Virus record (IMG/VR): IMGVR_UViG_3300037586_004548
Span: 1 to 31,193 of that record
Length of the DNA stretch: 31,193 nt
Source: a virus
Strand: one strand, 5' to 3'
The position numbers were made by a program, and so were the translations under genes. Positions within the stretch are counted from its first letter, which is position 1. Each line of letters opens with the position of its first letter. Of this stretch, positions 24,555 through 31,193 are shown one piece after another. Below the pieces are notes generated by a model. That model saw only the letters and a list, made by a program, of their open reading frames with translations. It was not told where the DNA came from and ran no database searches.

Positions 24555-24945
24555 CTTCTTTCTCCATCAGATAATATTTCTTCTTAAATCCGCATCTTTC
24601 AAATAATTTAATACTTGCTTCGTTTTCGAGCTTTACTTTCGCATAAGCAAACGGATTTAGCTTCATCACTTCATTAATCATAAACGAGCCCGCCCCTTTG
24701 CCTTGCGCATCAGGATGAGTTGCAACGCGAATATCGTTATCTATTACCCCAACATACCCTACGGGCTTTTGATTGTCAAGACAAATCCAAAAATTATTAT
24801 TATATTGTAGCATGTAAGTGGCATGAGAAATCTCATCTATTTCTTCTTGTTGAATGAATCCCTGGCGCACATTGTCCATGTTGCGTAATTCTCTAATAAA
24901 TTCCCAGTATTGGGGATTATTTTGTACCAATCTTAATTCTGCCAT
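24547..24945 (-). CDS. GNAT-family N-acetyltransferase
   Basis: A 132-residue acetyltransferase. The acetyl-CoA loop is VATHPDAQGKGAGSFMINEV (about 74-93) with the Q/RxxGxG pattern, and the C-terminal NEASIKLFERCGFKKKYY (108-125) is the family's last strand and helix. It has the size and layout of RimI/PseH-like enzymes that acetylate amino sugars or small amines. The ATG at 24945 has AGGTAG upstream and overlaps the previous gene by 13 bp. Its end overlaps the FkbM start. With the short DegT aminotransferase in the cluster, N-acetylation of an amino sugar is a reasonable guess. A relic of a second copy lies downstream. Confidence 0.87.
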   Translation of the reverse strand: MAELRLVQNNPQYWEFIRELRNMDNVRQGFIQQEEIDEISHATYMLQYNNNFWICLDNQKPVGYVGVIDNDIRVATHPDAQGKGAGSFMINEVMKLNPFAYAKVKLENEASIKLFERCGFKKKYYLMEKEDA

Positions 24946-25730
24946 GTGTCTACCTGTGTTCCAAATGGGCTTTTGCTATTTAACCAATAATGTGTTAAAT
25001 ACCCGCGGGTGTATTTCCACCCTTCTAATCCCAGCAGCGGGTTCAAGCAACTACCAATATCTAAAAATGTGTTATTTGGGTTTTCTTTGAAATTTTCATA
25101 AATTACATAATTGCTCAAACTAGCTGCCGAGCAAAGAATAACATAATCACGGATATCGTTGGTGTCAATATACTCTTTAATTTCGTTCACAACATTATAA
25201 TCATTAATCATACAGTTTGAGCCTATTTCAAACGTCTTCTTTATTTCAAAAGGTAGCCTGGATACATCGGCCAGTTTATTAACGACATATATGATATGTC
25301 GTTTAGATAAGAGGGGAAGTAGTTCTTCTACAAAACGTCGGTAGTTCGCATTAATTAAAAGATTTGAAAAAGTCAAAGTTTCATGATCGCCCCCATGTAA
25401 ATCAATCATATAGGCAAAATTTTCATCTCCTACATGAGGGTCTGTGCCGGTACATATTCCCTTGAAATAATTGGATTGAACATGTTGGTATGCTTCAATA
25501 AGCTTCTCCCTATAAAATTGATCTCGTTCCGGGAGGAATTCCTTTTGTTCTTCTTCAGTATAAATGTTGCGTCCCTTAATATCACCTGTGATATAATGAT
25601 CTTTGGCTAAAATCACGGTTTTGTTCTGCATGATAAACAATTCACCATCTGAGAACCTGCTAAAGGCAAAGTTCTCTTTAGATTTAATTTTAGATAGAAG
25701 ACTGTCGAAAGCGGATGTAAAATCTTTCAT
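24933..25730 (-). CDS. GT-D-type glycosyltransferase (DUF1792-like)
   Basis: A 265-residue protein. The N-terminal FAFSRFSDGELFIMQNK (about 21-37) contains the DGE motif of GT-D fold glycosyltransferases (DUF1792), in which it binds metal and nucleotide sugar. A HIIYVVNKLADVSRLPF strand region and a C-terminal LDIGSCLNPLLGLEG pattern (compare the family's 'ldiGs.ld') are visible. Family members extend O-glycans on bacterial surface adhesins. The assignment is from motif resemblance only. The ATG at 25730 overlaps the preceding stop by one base (TAATG). Donor and acceptor are unknown. Confidence 0.7.
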   Translation of the reverse strand: MKDFTSAFDSLLSKIKSKENFAFSRFSDGELFIMQNKTVILAKDHYITGDIKGRNIYTEEEQKEFLPERDQFYREKLIEAYQHVQSNYFKGICTGTDPHVGDENFAYMIDLHGGDHETLTFSNLLINANYRRFVEELLPLLSKRHIIYVVNKLADVSRLPFEIKKTFEIGSNCMINDYNVVNEIKEYIDTNDIRDYVILCSAASLSNYVIYENFKENPNNTFLDIGSCLNPLLGLEGWKYTRGYLTHYWLNSKSPFGTQVDTWQN

Positions 25731-26719
25731 TACAACTCCGCAACTAAAATATTCCTGATCTTATTCGCGGAGCGTCCGTCGCCATAGGGACACTCCCCAA
25801 CGGGAACATAATCATTAATCAGAAATTCAAATGTATCCCACAAAGTATCTGGCGTCGCCGTAAAGGAAAATGTCCCCATTCCTTCTACTCTCTCTGTGAA
25901 TTCTCGACATACGATGCACTTCTTTCTTAAGAAAGAGGATTCTTCTTGAAGTCCGCCTGAATCTGTAATGATCAATCTTGCATTGGCGAGCAGCTTAATA
26001 AACTCATTATGTGGCAGCGGCTCTATCACTTTTACATGCTTCAAAAGATGTTGGTGTTTCTTGACGTTAGGATTGGGATGAATGGGCAATATAAAATTAT
26101 AGTCTGAATATTGGGCAGCTATTTCGTCGATGGCTAAAAACCACGAATGCATCATTGAATGATTTTCACGGCGATGTAAGGTAACCACGATATCAGAGCT
26201 ATAGCTGGTAGAGGTGTTTACAAGATGATCTAAAACCGTGTTGCCTACTACGAATGTCTTGCCGTCTGTTTGTTCTCGCTTAAGGTTGGCTGCAGCGTCA
26301 TCAGTTGGGCAAAGATGAATATCCGCCATACAAGAGACGGCTCGGCGATTAAACTCTTCAGGATACGGGTGAAACTTATTGTAAGTGCGCAAGCCTGCTT
26401 CCAAGTGAACGATCTTGATACCTCGATGAAACGCTCCCAGCGCAATTGCAAACACCGAAGTAGTATCTCCTTGCACAAGAACAGAGTTAATATCAGTGAA
26501 AATATCTGGTTGTGTGTTCATCAGGGATTCAACTATGGAATCCAGTCGATTGTCGCCCGGCTTAATCGTGAGGCGTTCTACCGGCTCATCGATCTTCGCC
26601 AATAAATCAGTATGTTGGCCTGTAAATAATAGTTTATATGGAATATGACCTTCGATGGCCGCTATTACTGGTTTAATTTTAACATACTCCGGGCGTGTAC
26701 CGAAACATATCAACATCAT
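25730..26719 (-). CDS. wecB: UDP-GlcNAc 2-epimerase (non-hydrolysing, WecB-like)
   Basis: A 329-residue enzyme expected to interconvert UDP-GlcNAc and UDP-ManNAc. Motifs: FGTRPEYVKIKPVI at 6-19, VHLEAGLRT at 104-112, YPEEFNRR at 119-126, TLHRRENH at 180-187, PIHPNPN at 212-218 and ITDSGGLQEESSFL at 251-264. These include the catalytic Asp, Glu and His positions of WecB. The length is slightly short (about 375 usual). The ATG at 26719 overlaps the preceding stop (ATGA) with AAGGAG upstream. ManNAc could go to surface polysaccharide; the oxidising partner WecC is not present. Confidence in the family is high; the exact sugar is inferred. Confidence 0.9.
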   Translation of the reverse strand: MMLICFGTRPEYVKIKPVIAAIEGHIPYKLLFTGQHTDLLAKIDEPVERLTIKPGDNRLDSIVESLMNTQPDIFTDINSVLVQGDTTSVFAIALGAFHRGIKIVHLEAGLRTYNKFHPYPEEFNRRAVSCMADIHLCPTDDAAANLKREQTDGKTFVVGNTVLDHLVNTSTSYSSDIVVTLHRRENHSMMHSWFLAIDEIAAQYSDYNFILPIHPNPNVKKHQHLLKHVKVIEPLPHNEFIKLLANARLIITDSGGLQEESSFLRKKCIVCREFTERVEGMGTFSFTATPDTLWDTFEFLINDYVPVGECPYGDGRSANKIRNILVAEL

Positions 26720-28341
26720 AACTTAATCTCCTTTACTGTTTGCCATCCTTTAGATAATCCAGCCTCAACACACCCATCTCGTTCAGAGAAAAATTGAGCA
26801 TGCGAAACAGCCGAATTGGTAGACGTCGCCTTGTCGTCGATTCCGAGTTCATTACCCAAGATAGAACCATGCATCTCGCGATCATGAGGCGGATGGGGCG
26901 GACAATAAGTTGGAACATTTCCATGAATTTTGGCCATAAAAGCAAACTGAATGTCCTCTCCGTTGTCCCACGTTACAGGCTTTTCTTGCCATAAATAGCG
27001 CAACCATTGGCGTTTAAAGAACCACGCGTGGCCAACCAAATCAACTTCGGTGGTTTCAGCATTTTGAGATGGCCATCCGCAGCGATCATGATTCATATAC
27101 TGCGGACTTTTAAGAATGATTCCAGCACTTCCCAGAATACCTTCGTGAGTTTTCATTGTCTCCAGACAGTTTTCAAACCACTTTTTGCCTGGGATGGTAT
27201 CATCGTCAAAAATTGCAATGTGTTCGGTATCCGCCAATAGGCATGCCGCGAAACGGCCATAAAATTTCCAATTATAGTCATTGTGGAAAACACGATCTGC
27301 TCCCACACTTGCAAAATCAAACCCTGCGTTATCTTCATGTGCATTAACCCAGAGCCAAATTTGCTTAGGTTGTGTTGTTTGATTGCGAATGGCCTCAACT
27401 TGCATTTTAAGATTATATGGACGCCTATAGGCATTTAATATAACTGTGATGTCCGCGATGTTAATATCCTCAACGGTTTCTTTGCCATCTAAGATGGCGG
27501 ATTTAATATCCTCAAAAACTCGGGCGCGTTGGGTACGCACAAATTCTATGAGTTCTTTTCCTTTATATTTGGGAAACCAGTCTTCAGAAGTACAACCATT
27601 TAAATTGGTGGTTATTATTTTACAATTAAGCATTCTCGCTTCTAATATAACGCGATTAAAGCTTTCTAGCACACGTGGAACAAACACATGAGATTGATGT
27701 AAAGATAATTGTTGAATAAATTCCTTATAATTAGGCGAACCAATCAGCGTGTAGGGAATCGATTTCTGGGTGCAGTGTTCGATTGCAGCATGTGTGTTTT
27801 TGGTGGGATTCTTGCTGTTAAGGACTGACGCATTTTCTTCTTTTGGGTTGTCGATGTTGTTCTCAATAATTTGTAACTGTTCGTCCGTCCAAAGACTCAT
27901 TCCCAGGTTTACCACATTGTTAATGTGCAGGTTTTTTCTAATCGTCTCCGCTTGTATTTTAGACTGCGCAAATATGTTTTTGGCGTTGGTGTAGAACTTT
28001 CTATTCACGATATCGCTAGCTGGCGCTATATAATTCTTATAAACCGAAGGGTTGCGTGTCTTTACATATTTGTGATCGTGCTCCATAATGCTATAACACC
28101 CCGGATTGTTTACCAAGGTTGTCGATACCAGATCGTTCATAAGAGTAAAATTAGAAACAATAAAGTGATATCCACTATTCTTATAGAGATGGATGTGCTT
28201 ATCTGTTAAATCAGTATTTTTAAATTTTATTACATCAAAACCGTCTTCGAGAAGAAGGTTTATCAATATATTATCATAAATCTCGGCGCCGCCGCCCATT
28301 TCTTCGATAAAGAAATCAGCAATAAATACTATCTTTTTCAT
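26716..28341 (-). CDS. Two-domain glycosyltransferase: GT4-like plus GT-A (GT2/GT64-like)
   Basis: A 541-residue protein with two apparently complete catalytic domains. Residues 1-285 are GT4-like: a MGGGAEIYDN loop at 15-24 and FVPRVLESFNRVILEARML at 220-238, with the E226/E234 pair. Residues 290-541 are GT-A: ITVILNAYRRP at 298-308, FDDDTIPG at 378-385 with the metal-binding DDD, and WDNGEDIQFAF at 458-468 as a likely catalytic ED motif. The 'GT4' half lacks a long donor-binding region, so one half may have another role. Such fusions can add two sugars in turn. The ATG at 28341 is 2 bp after the previous stop. Confidence 0.8.
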   Translation of the reverse strand: MKKIVFIADFFIEEMGGGAEIYDNILINLLLEDGFDVIKFKNTDLTDKHIHLYKNSGYHFIVSNFTLMNDLVSTTLVNNPGCYSIMEHDHKYVKTRNPSVYKNYIAPASDIVNRKFYTNAKNIFAQSKIQAETIRKNLHINNVVNLGMSLWTDEQLQIIENNIDNPKEENASVLNSKNPTKNTHAAIEHCTQKSIPYTLIGSPNYKEFIQQLSLHQSHVFVPRVLESFNRVILEARMLNCKIITTNLNGCTSEDWFPKYKGKELIEFVRTQRARVFEDIKSAILDGKETVEDINIADITVILNAYRRPYNLKMQVEAIRNQTTQPKQIWLWVNAHEDNAGFDFASVGADRVFHNDYNWKFYGRFAACLLADTEHIAIFDDDTIPGKKWFENCLETMKTHEGILGSAGIILKSPQYMNHDRCGWPSQNAETTEVDLVGHAWFFKRQWLRYLWQEKPVTWDNGEDIQFAFMAKIHGNVPTYCPPHPPHDREMHGSILGNELGIDDKATSTNSAVSHAQFFSERDGCVEAGLSKGWQTVKEIKL

Positions 28342-28343
28342 AA

Positions 28344-29612
28344 CTACTCAAATTCTATAATTTCTTCTTCATGAGAGTCGTTCGGATCGATCCCCAAAGC
28401 ATCACACACCACTTTCACCATGGCGCTGTATTGGTTTTCTTCGGACATTACTGTCGACAGGCGCTTTGCATTAAATTTTGCCGATTTTGTTCCGGGATTA
28501 TCCTCTCCTGACGTAAGGTGGGTATAACATCGTCTCATTTGTTTCTTGGCTGAGTGCTCTCGTGGATAGGCCCACATTGATTCCTTTATGATTACCCCTT
28601 CCCATACAACATTCTCGGGGATCGGCTGAATATCATATTCTACATTATAAAAATGATCTTCTCTGGTCTTAGGATCGACCAAAAAGTCCAGGTGGCCCGA
28701 CCACCCGGGCGCAACGACTGGCATGCCGGTATACGCAGCCTCAAACACTGGCAGACCAAACCCCTCTCCGTGAGTTAAGGTGAGAAGCGCTGAAAGTTTC
28801 GGGTGTTCAAATAATGAATGAATTTCGGAGTCGCTCATGTCACCATGCAAAAGATATACCTTACACTTGTGTTCTTCGACGCCGGGTCTATTTACGTAAG
28901 CCTTTAAATCATTAAACAACTTTTGGCGATCCATCACACAATTTTTAGCAATGTTGGTTTTAAGAACCAGTCCAACTTCCTCGTCCCTAAATTCTTCCAA
29001 AAACCACTTAACAGTTGTTGGAATATTTTTACGTGGGCCAAATTGAGCCATGACCAAGAAATTAAAGTCATAATCCAAAGCCAAATCTAGCTTCGGGCAC
29101 TCTCCAAAATCTTTAACAGGATAATTGACGGCATCAATTGGAGTAGTGAGTTTGAGTTCTACCACTTCTCCTGTTTGGTCGTTGTGTGCTGTATATACTG
29201 TGTCTGCGTACGTTTTCTTGGAGTGGTTAGATACCACCACGATTCGATCCATCAGGTTGCCCTTTTCAATCCACTGGTGAGCTACTCTGGTGGTCTCCAT
29301 TCCGGCTGTATACCCCACGTTCACTCTGGCGTTCTTTTCCCATTCATTCGGAATTGTAACCTGAAACGACACATCAAAGTGTGGTTGGCCGTCGCCATGA
29401 ATGTAGCCCAGCGTCTTTTCGATAGTGGCGTCAATCCAACTTCGTTCTTCCGATTCTTCACTAATCCACGATGTCTGTCCCCAATTAAGAGGTTGAATAT
29501 AAATATCAAATAACTCGGGGCGTGAGCGTAGTGCCCGGAGCGCAAAACGAGCCTGTTCACCATATCCAGATCTTGTTAATAGCGGCCCTTTAAAAAACAG
29601 TTTATATTTCAC
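28344..29612 (-). CDS. GT4-type glycosyltransferase (GT-B fold), GTG start
   Basis: A 422-residue glycosyltransferase with a GPLLTRSGYGEQARFALRAL N-terminus (typical of the donor-proximal first loop), RIVVVSNHSKKTYADT mid-protein and the GT4 motif THGEGFGLPVFEAAYTGMPV, where the E-x7-E pair is E283/E291. The GTG at 29612 is chosen over a TTG at 29633 because it overlaps the preceding stop as GTGA and has GGAGGT at 29616-29621. It lies between a second GT4 and the two-domain enzyme. The donor sugar cannot be read from the sequence; the protein has no membrane helix. Confidence 0.86.
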   Translation of the reverse strand: MKYKLFFKGPLLTRSGYGEQARFALRALRSRPELFDIYIQPLNWGQTSWISEESEERSWIDATIEKTLGYIHGDGQPHFDVSFQVTIPNEWEKNARVNVGYTAGMETTRVAHQWIEKGNLMDRIVVVSNHSKKTYADTVYTAHNDQTGEVVELKLTTPIDAVNYPVKDFGECPKLDLALDYDFNFLVMAQFGPRKNIPTTVKWFLEEFRDEEVGLVLKTNIAKNCVMDRQKLFNDLKAYVNRPGVEEHKCKVYLLHGDMSDSEIHSLFEHPKLSALLTLTHGEGFGLPVFEAAYTGMPVVAPGWSGHLDFLVDPKTREDHFYNVEYDIQPIPENVVWEGVIIKESMWAYPREHSAKKQMRRCYTHLTSGEDNPGTKSAKFNAKRLSTVMSEENQYSAMVKVVCDALGIDPNDSHEEEIIEFE

Positions 29613-30895
29613 GCTACCTCCATTAAATGCCAACGCTGATGGTTATGACGAGTTTCCCACGAACCATGCTTCTCCACAATACCGTCCATAAGATTAATCC
29701 AGTTTTGTTGATAAGATTCAAAACTATAATTGTTAAGGACATGTAATCGTCCGTTTTTACTCATCTTTTTATATACTGTTGGTCGCATTTGTAAGGCTCG
29801 TTGCAGTGTGTCATGAAAATCTTCCTTGGAAATACGATCTTCGTAAATATATGGCACTTGCAGGGAGCCTATAATCGCCTTGGAGCTAGGTTCAATCCCA
29901 AATCCAAACCAATTTTCGCCGTCGGTCACTTGTTCCTGCAATCCACCGGTCATGTTTACAATAATAGGTGTTCCGCAAGCCAGAGATTCTAAAGTAGAAA
30001 GACCGAATCCTTCCGCATCTGATATATTAATAGTGAAGTCGGCTGCATTATACAGGGCTGCAAGGTGTTGGGGCTCTACTTTTTCTGTTGAAAGAAGAAC
30101 TTGGCCTTCGCCCACACCGAGATGCTCGATGATATGTGGTAAATCTTGACCGTGTGGATCTCGCGCGTCAGTATGCATCAAAAGCATGGCCTTGTCGTGC
30201 CCCACCTTATCCAAAAACTCCTTAAACCACCAAATTAGTGTTCCAGATTGCTTGCGGCGGGCATTTCGATTATTCCACATGAAAATTTTCTTTTTGGGAT
30301 TTGCTACTCTTTCTGAAGAAGCTCCCAAAATTCGATCTCGGACCTGTTGTGTTTTCAGTTTTTCTTCAACCGTCGTGTAGGGGTGGAAATGTGCCGGATC
30401 AACCGCATGGGGCAAATAACAGGAAGATACATCTGGTGCTACTTCTTGCAGAATTTGGTGGGTTACTTTCGAAATGCACACTACCTCATCGTTAGATCTA
30501 TAGTAGACGTTGTTGAATACTGGAGCGGGGAAGTTGTCCCACACGTGATAATATACCATCGGAATATTCGCACGGATTTCGTTTTCGATTTCCCACAACC
30601 ATCCATAAAATCGTGGGTCAGTCATAAACCACAAAACATCCGGTCTTTCTTTCGATAAGACAGAACGAATCATTTCATGTGTTCCGTAGCCATCCACCGG
30701 AAAGACACGCCAATCGTCTCCCCAGGGGTCGATACGTTGCGGCGTATAATCGTTGTGCTTGATTGCCCCTCCCAAGCAAATAAACTGATAGCGCCCTGTT
30801 CGTAAGAGCGCTTCAATAAAATACTTGGTTTGTGTGCCAACACCGCTGGGGCTGAGCGGGTGGTCAGAGATTGTTAAAATCTTTATTTTTTTCAT
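29609..30895 (-). CDS. GT4-type glycosyltransferase
   Basis: A 428-residue GT-B glycosyltransferase. The N-terminus ILTISDHPLSPSGVGTQTKY (6-25) is the usual GT4 first strand and loop, a KKKIFMWNNRNARRKQ segment at 201-216 opens the second domain, and SDAEGFGLSTLESLACGTP at 292-310 is the GT4 E-x7-E motif (E295/E303). There is no signal peptide. The ATG at 30895 is 7 bp after the nuclease stop, with GAGGA upstream. It is the first sugar gene of the block and is translationally close to the phage nuclease, with no detectable promoter between. Donor and acceptor are unknown. Confidence 0.88.
   Translation of the reverse strand: MKKIKILTISDHPLSPSGVGTQTKYFIEALLRTGRYQFICLGGAIKHNDYTPQRIDPWGDDWRVFPVDGYGTHEMIRSVLSKERPDVLWFMTDPRFYGWLWEIENEIRANIPMVYYHVWDNFPAPVFNNVYYRSNDEVVCISKVTHQILQEVAPDVSSCYLPHAVDPAHFHPYTTVEEKLKTQQVRDRILGASSERVANPKKKIFMWNNRNARRKQSGTLIWWFKEFLDKVGHDKAMLLMHTDARDPHGQDLPHIIEHLGVGEGQVLLSTEKVEPQHLAALYNAADFTINISDAEGFGLSTLESLACGTPIIVNMTGGLQEQVTDGENWFGFGIEPSSKAIIGSLQVPYIYEDRISKEDFHDTLQRALQMRPTVYKKMSKNGRLHVLNNYSFESYQQNWINLMDGIVEKHGSWETRHNHQRWHLMEVA
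29616..29621 (-). promoter_or_regulatory. Strong ribosome binding site that fixes a GTG start
   Basis: GGAGGT on the minus strand, 3 bases before GTG 29612. This near-perfect Shine-Dalgarno, together with the GTGA overlap, supports GTG as the start over the longer TTG frame. Confidence 0.85.
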
Positions 30896-30902
30896 TTATT
30901 CC

Positions 30903-31193
30903 TCATGGACAGTGTTCTGTCTTATAAAATTTGCAACCATAACCGGATGTACAAGACAGCCGATTTTTTAAATATCGTTTGTTTTGGATATTATATAACG
31001 CAGTTCTCAAAAGTTTAAGAGCATTTTCGGTTTTTTTTGTACCGCTGGTTACTCTGAAAAACTCGACATGGTTTTTCTTGGCTGTTCTCTTAAGTAGTGC
31101 GAAGTGTGTCTCAACGTTCTTTGGATCGACATTCATTTTCTGACAAAAGTAGTGTTTGTACAATGTTAACTGATATGTCACCATTTTGTCATT
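30903..31193 (-). CDS. PD-(D/E)XK (RecB-type) nuclease, C-terminal end (cut by window edge)
   Basis: The frame is open from the right edge (three codons before the first ATG at 31184) to the TGA at 30903-30905, so the true start is outside. VTYQLTLYKHYFC includes the QxxxY motif (Q5 and Y9, counted from the ATG at 31184) that follows the catalytic lysine in RecB-type nucleases. The end, LSCTSGYGCKFYKTEHCP, has three cysteines (C78, C84 and C92) like the iron-sulfur C-terminus of Cas4/AddB-type nucleases. The N-terminal active-site residues are not in the window, so the identity is provisional. The role would be DNA processing in replication or recombination. Confidence 0.6.
   Translation of the reverse strand, partial: NDKMVTYQLTLYKHYFCQKMNVDPKNVETHFALLKRTAKKNHVEFFRVTSGTKKTENALKLLRTALYNIQNKRYLKNRLSCTSGYGCKFYKTEHCP

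Overview
The window looks like part of the genome of a T4-like myovirus, most plausibly from a marine bacterium. The evidence is a block of recognisable T4-type late genes: a gp6-like baseplate wedge protein cut by the left edge, gp25, and a gp55-like late sigma factor. They lie with small genes of the kind found near gp55 and with very large uncharacterised virion-type proteins. Every supported gene is on the minus strand, so transcription runs from high to low coordinates. There is almost no intergenic DNA. I saw no tRNA, rRNA, CRISPR array, transposase or integrase. The marine, T4-like assignment rests on remembered protein-family resemblance, not on a search.

Layout in transcription order. 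(1) 31193-30903: the C-terminal end of a PD-(D/E)XK (RecB-type) nuclease. (2) 30895-11257: about 20 kb of sugar and glycan genes. These are two GT4-type glycosyltransferases, a two-domain GT4/GT-A glycosyltransferase, a UDP-GlcNAc 2-epimerase, a GT-D-type glycosyltransferase, a GNAT acetyltransferase, five FkbM-type methyltransferases, a short DegT-type aminotransferase, a GT11 fucosyltransferase, a CgeB-like glycosyltransferase, a GDP-fucose-synthase-like reductase, a sulfotransferase, two further SDR epimerases, a HAD phosphatase, a cupin, an unknown protein, a heptose-kinase-like PfkB protein, a heptose-1-phosphate nucleotidyltransferase and an RmlB-like dehydratase. (3) 11245-9471: five small or regulatory phage genes, including an FmdB-type zinc ribbon, a one-helix membrane protein and gp55. 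(4) 9474-1: late structural genes, namely two unknown virion-type proteins, a 2110-residue giant, gp25 and gp6.

The glycan block is joined to phage core genes with 7 bp at its upstream end and 11 bp at its downstream end, and most of its genes overlap by 1-34 bp (often ATGA, GTGA or TAATG). It is therefore probably read as part of long polycistronic phage transcripts. Together the enzymes could make and activate several sugars (fucose-type, heptose-type, dTDP-4-keto-6-deoxyglucose and ManNAc-type), assemble them, and decorate the product with methyl, acetyl and sulfate groups. The product may be a modified host surface polysaccharide or a glycan on the virion; the sequence alone cannot decide.

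The clearest unlisted structure is at 23716-23832. It is a relic of the last 36-38 codons of a second GNAT gene, wedged between two FkbM genes. It matches the intact GNAT at 24547-24945 at 27 of 36 residues and still carries the ribosome binding site and overlapping start of the downstream FkbM gene. It records duplication or recombination of a GNAT-FkbM module.
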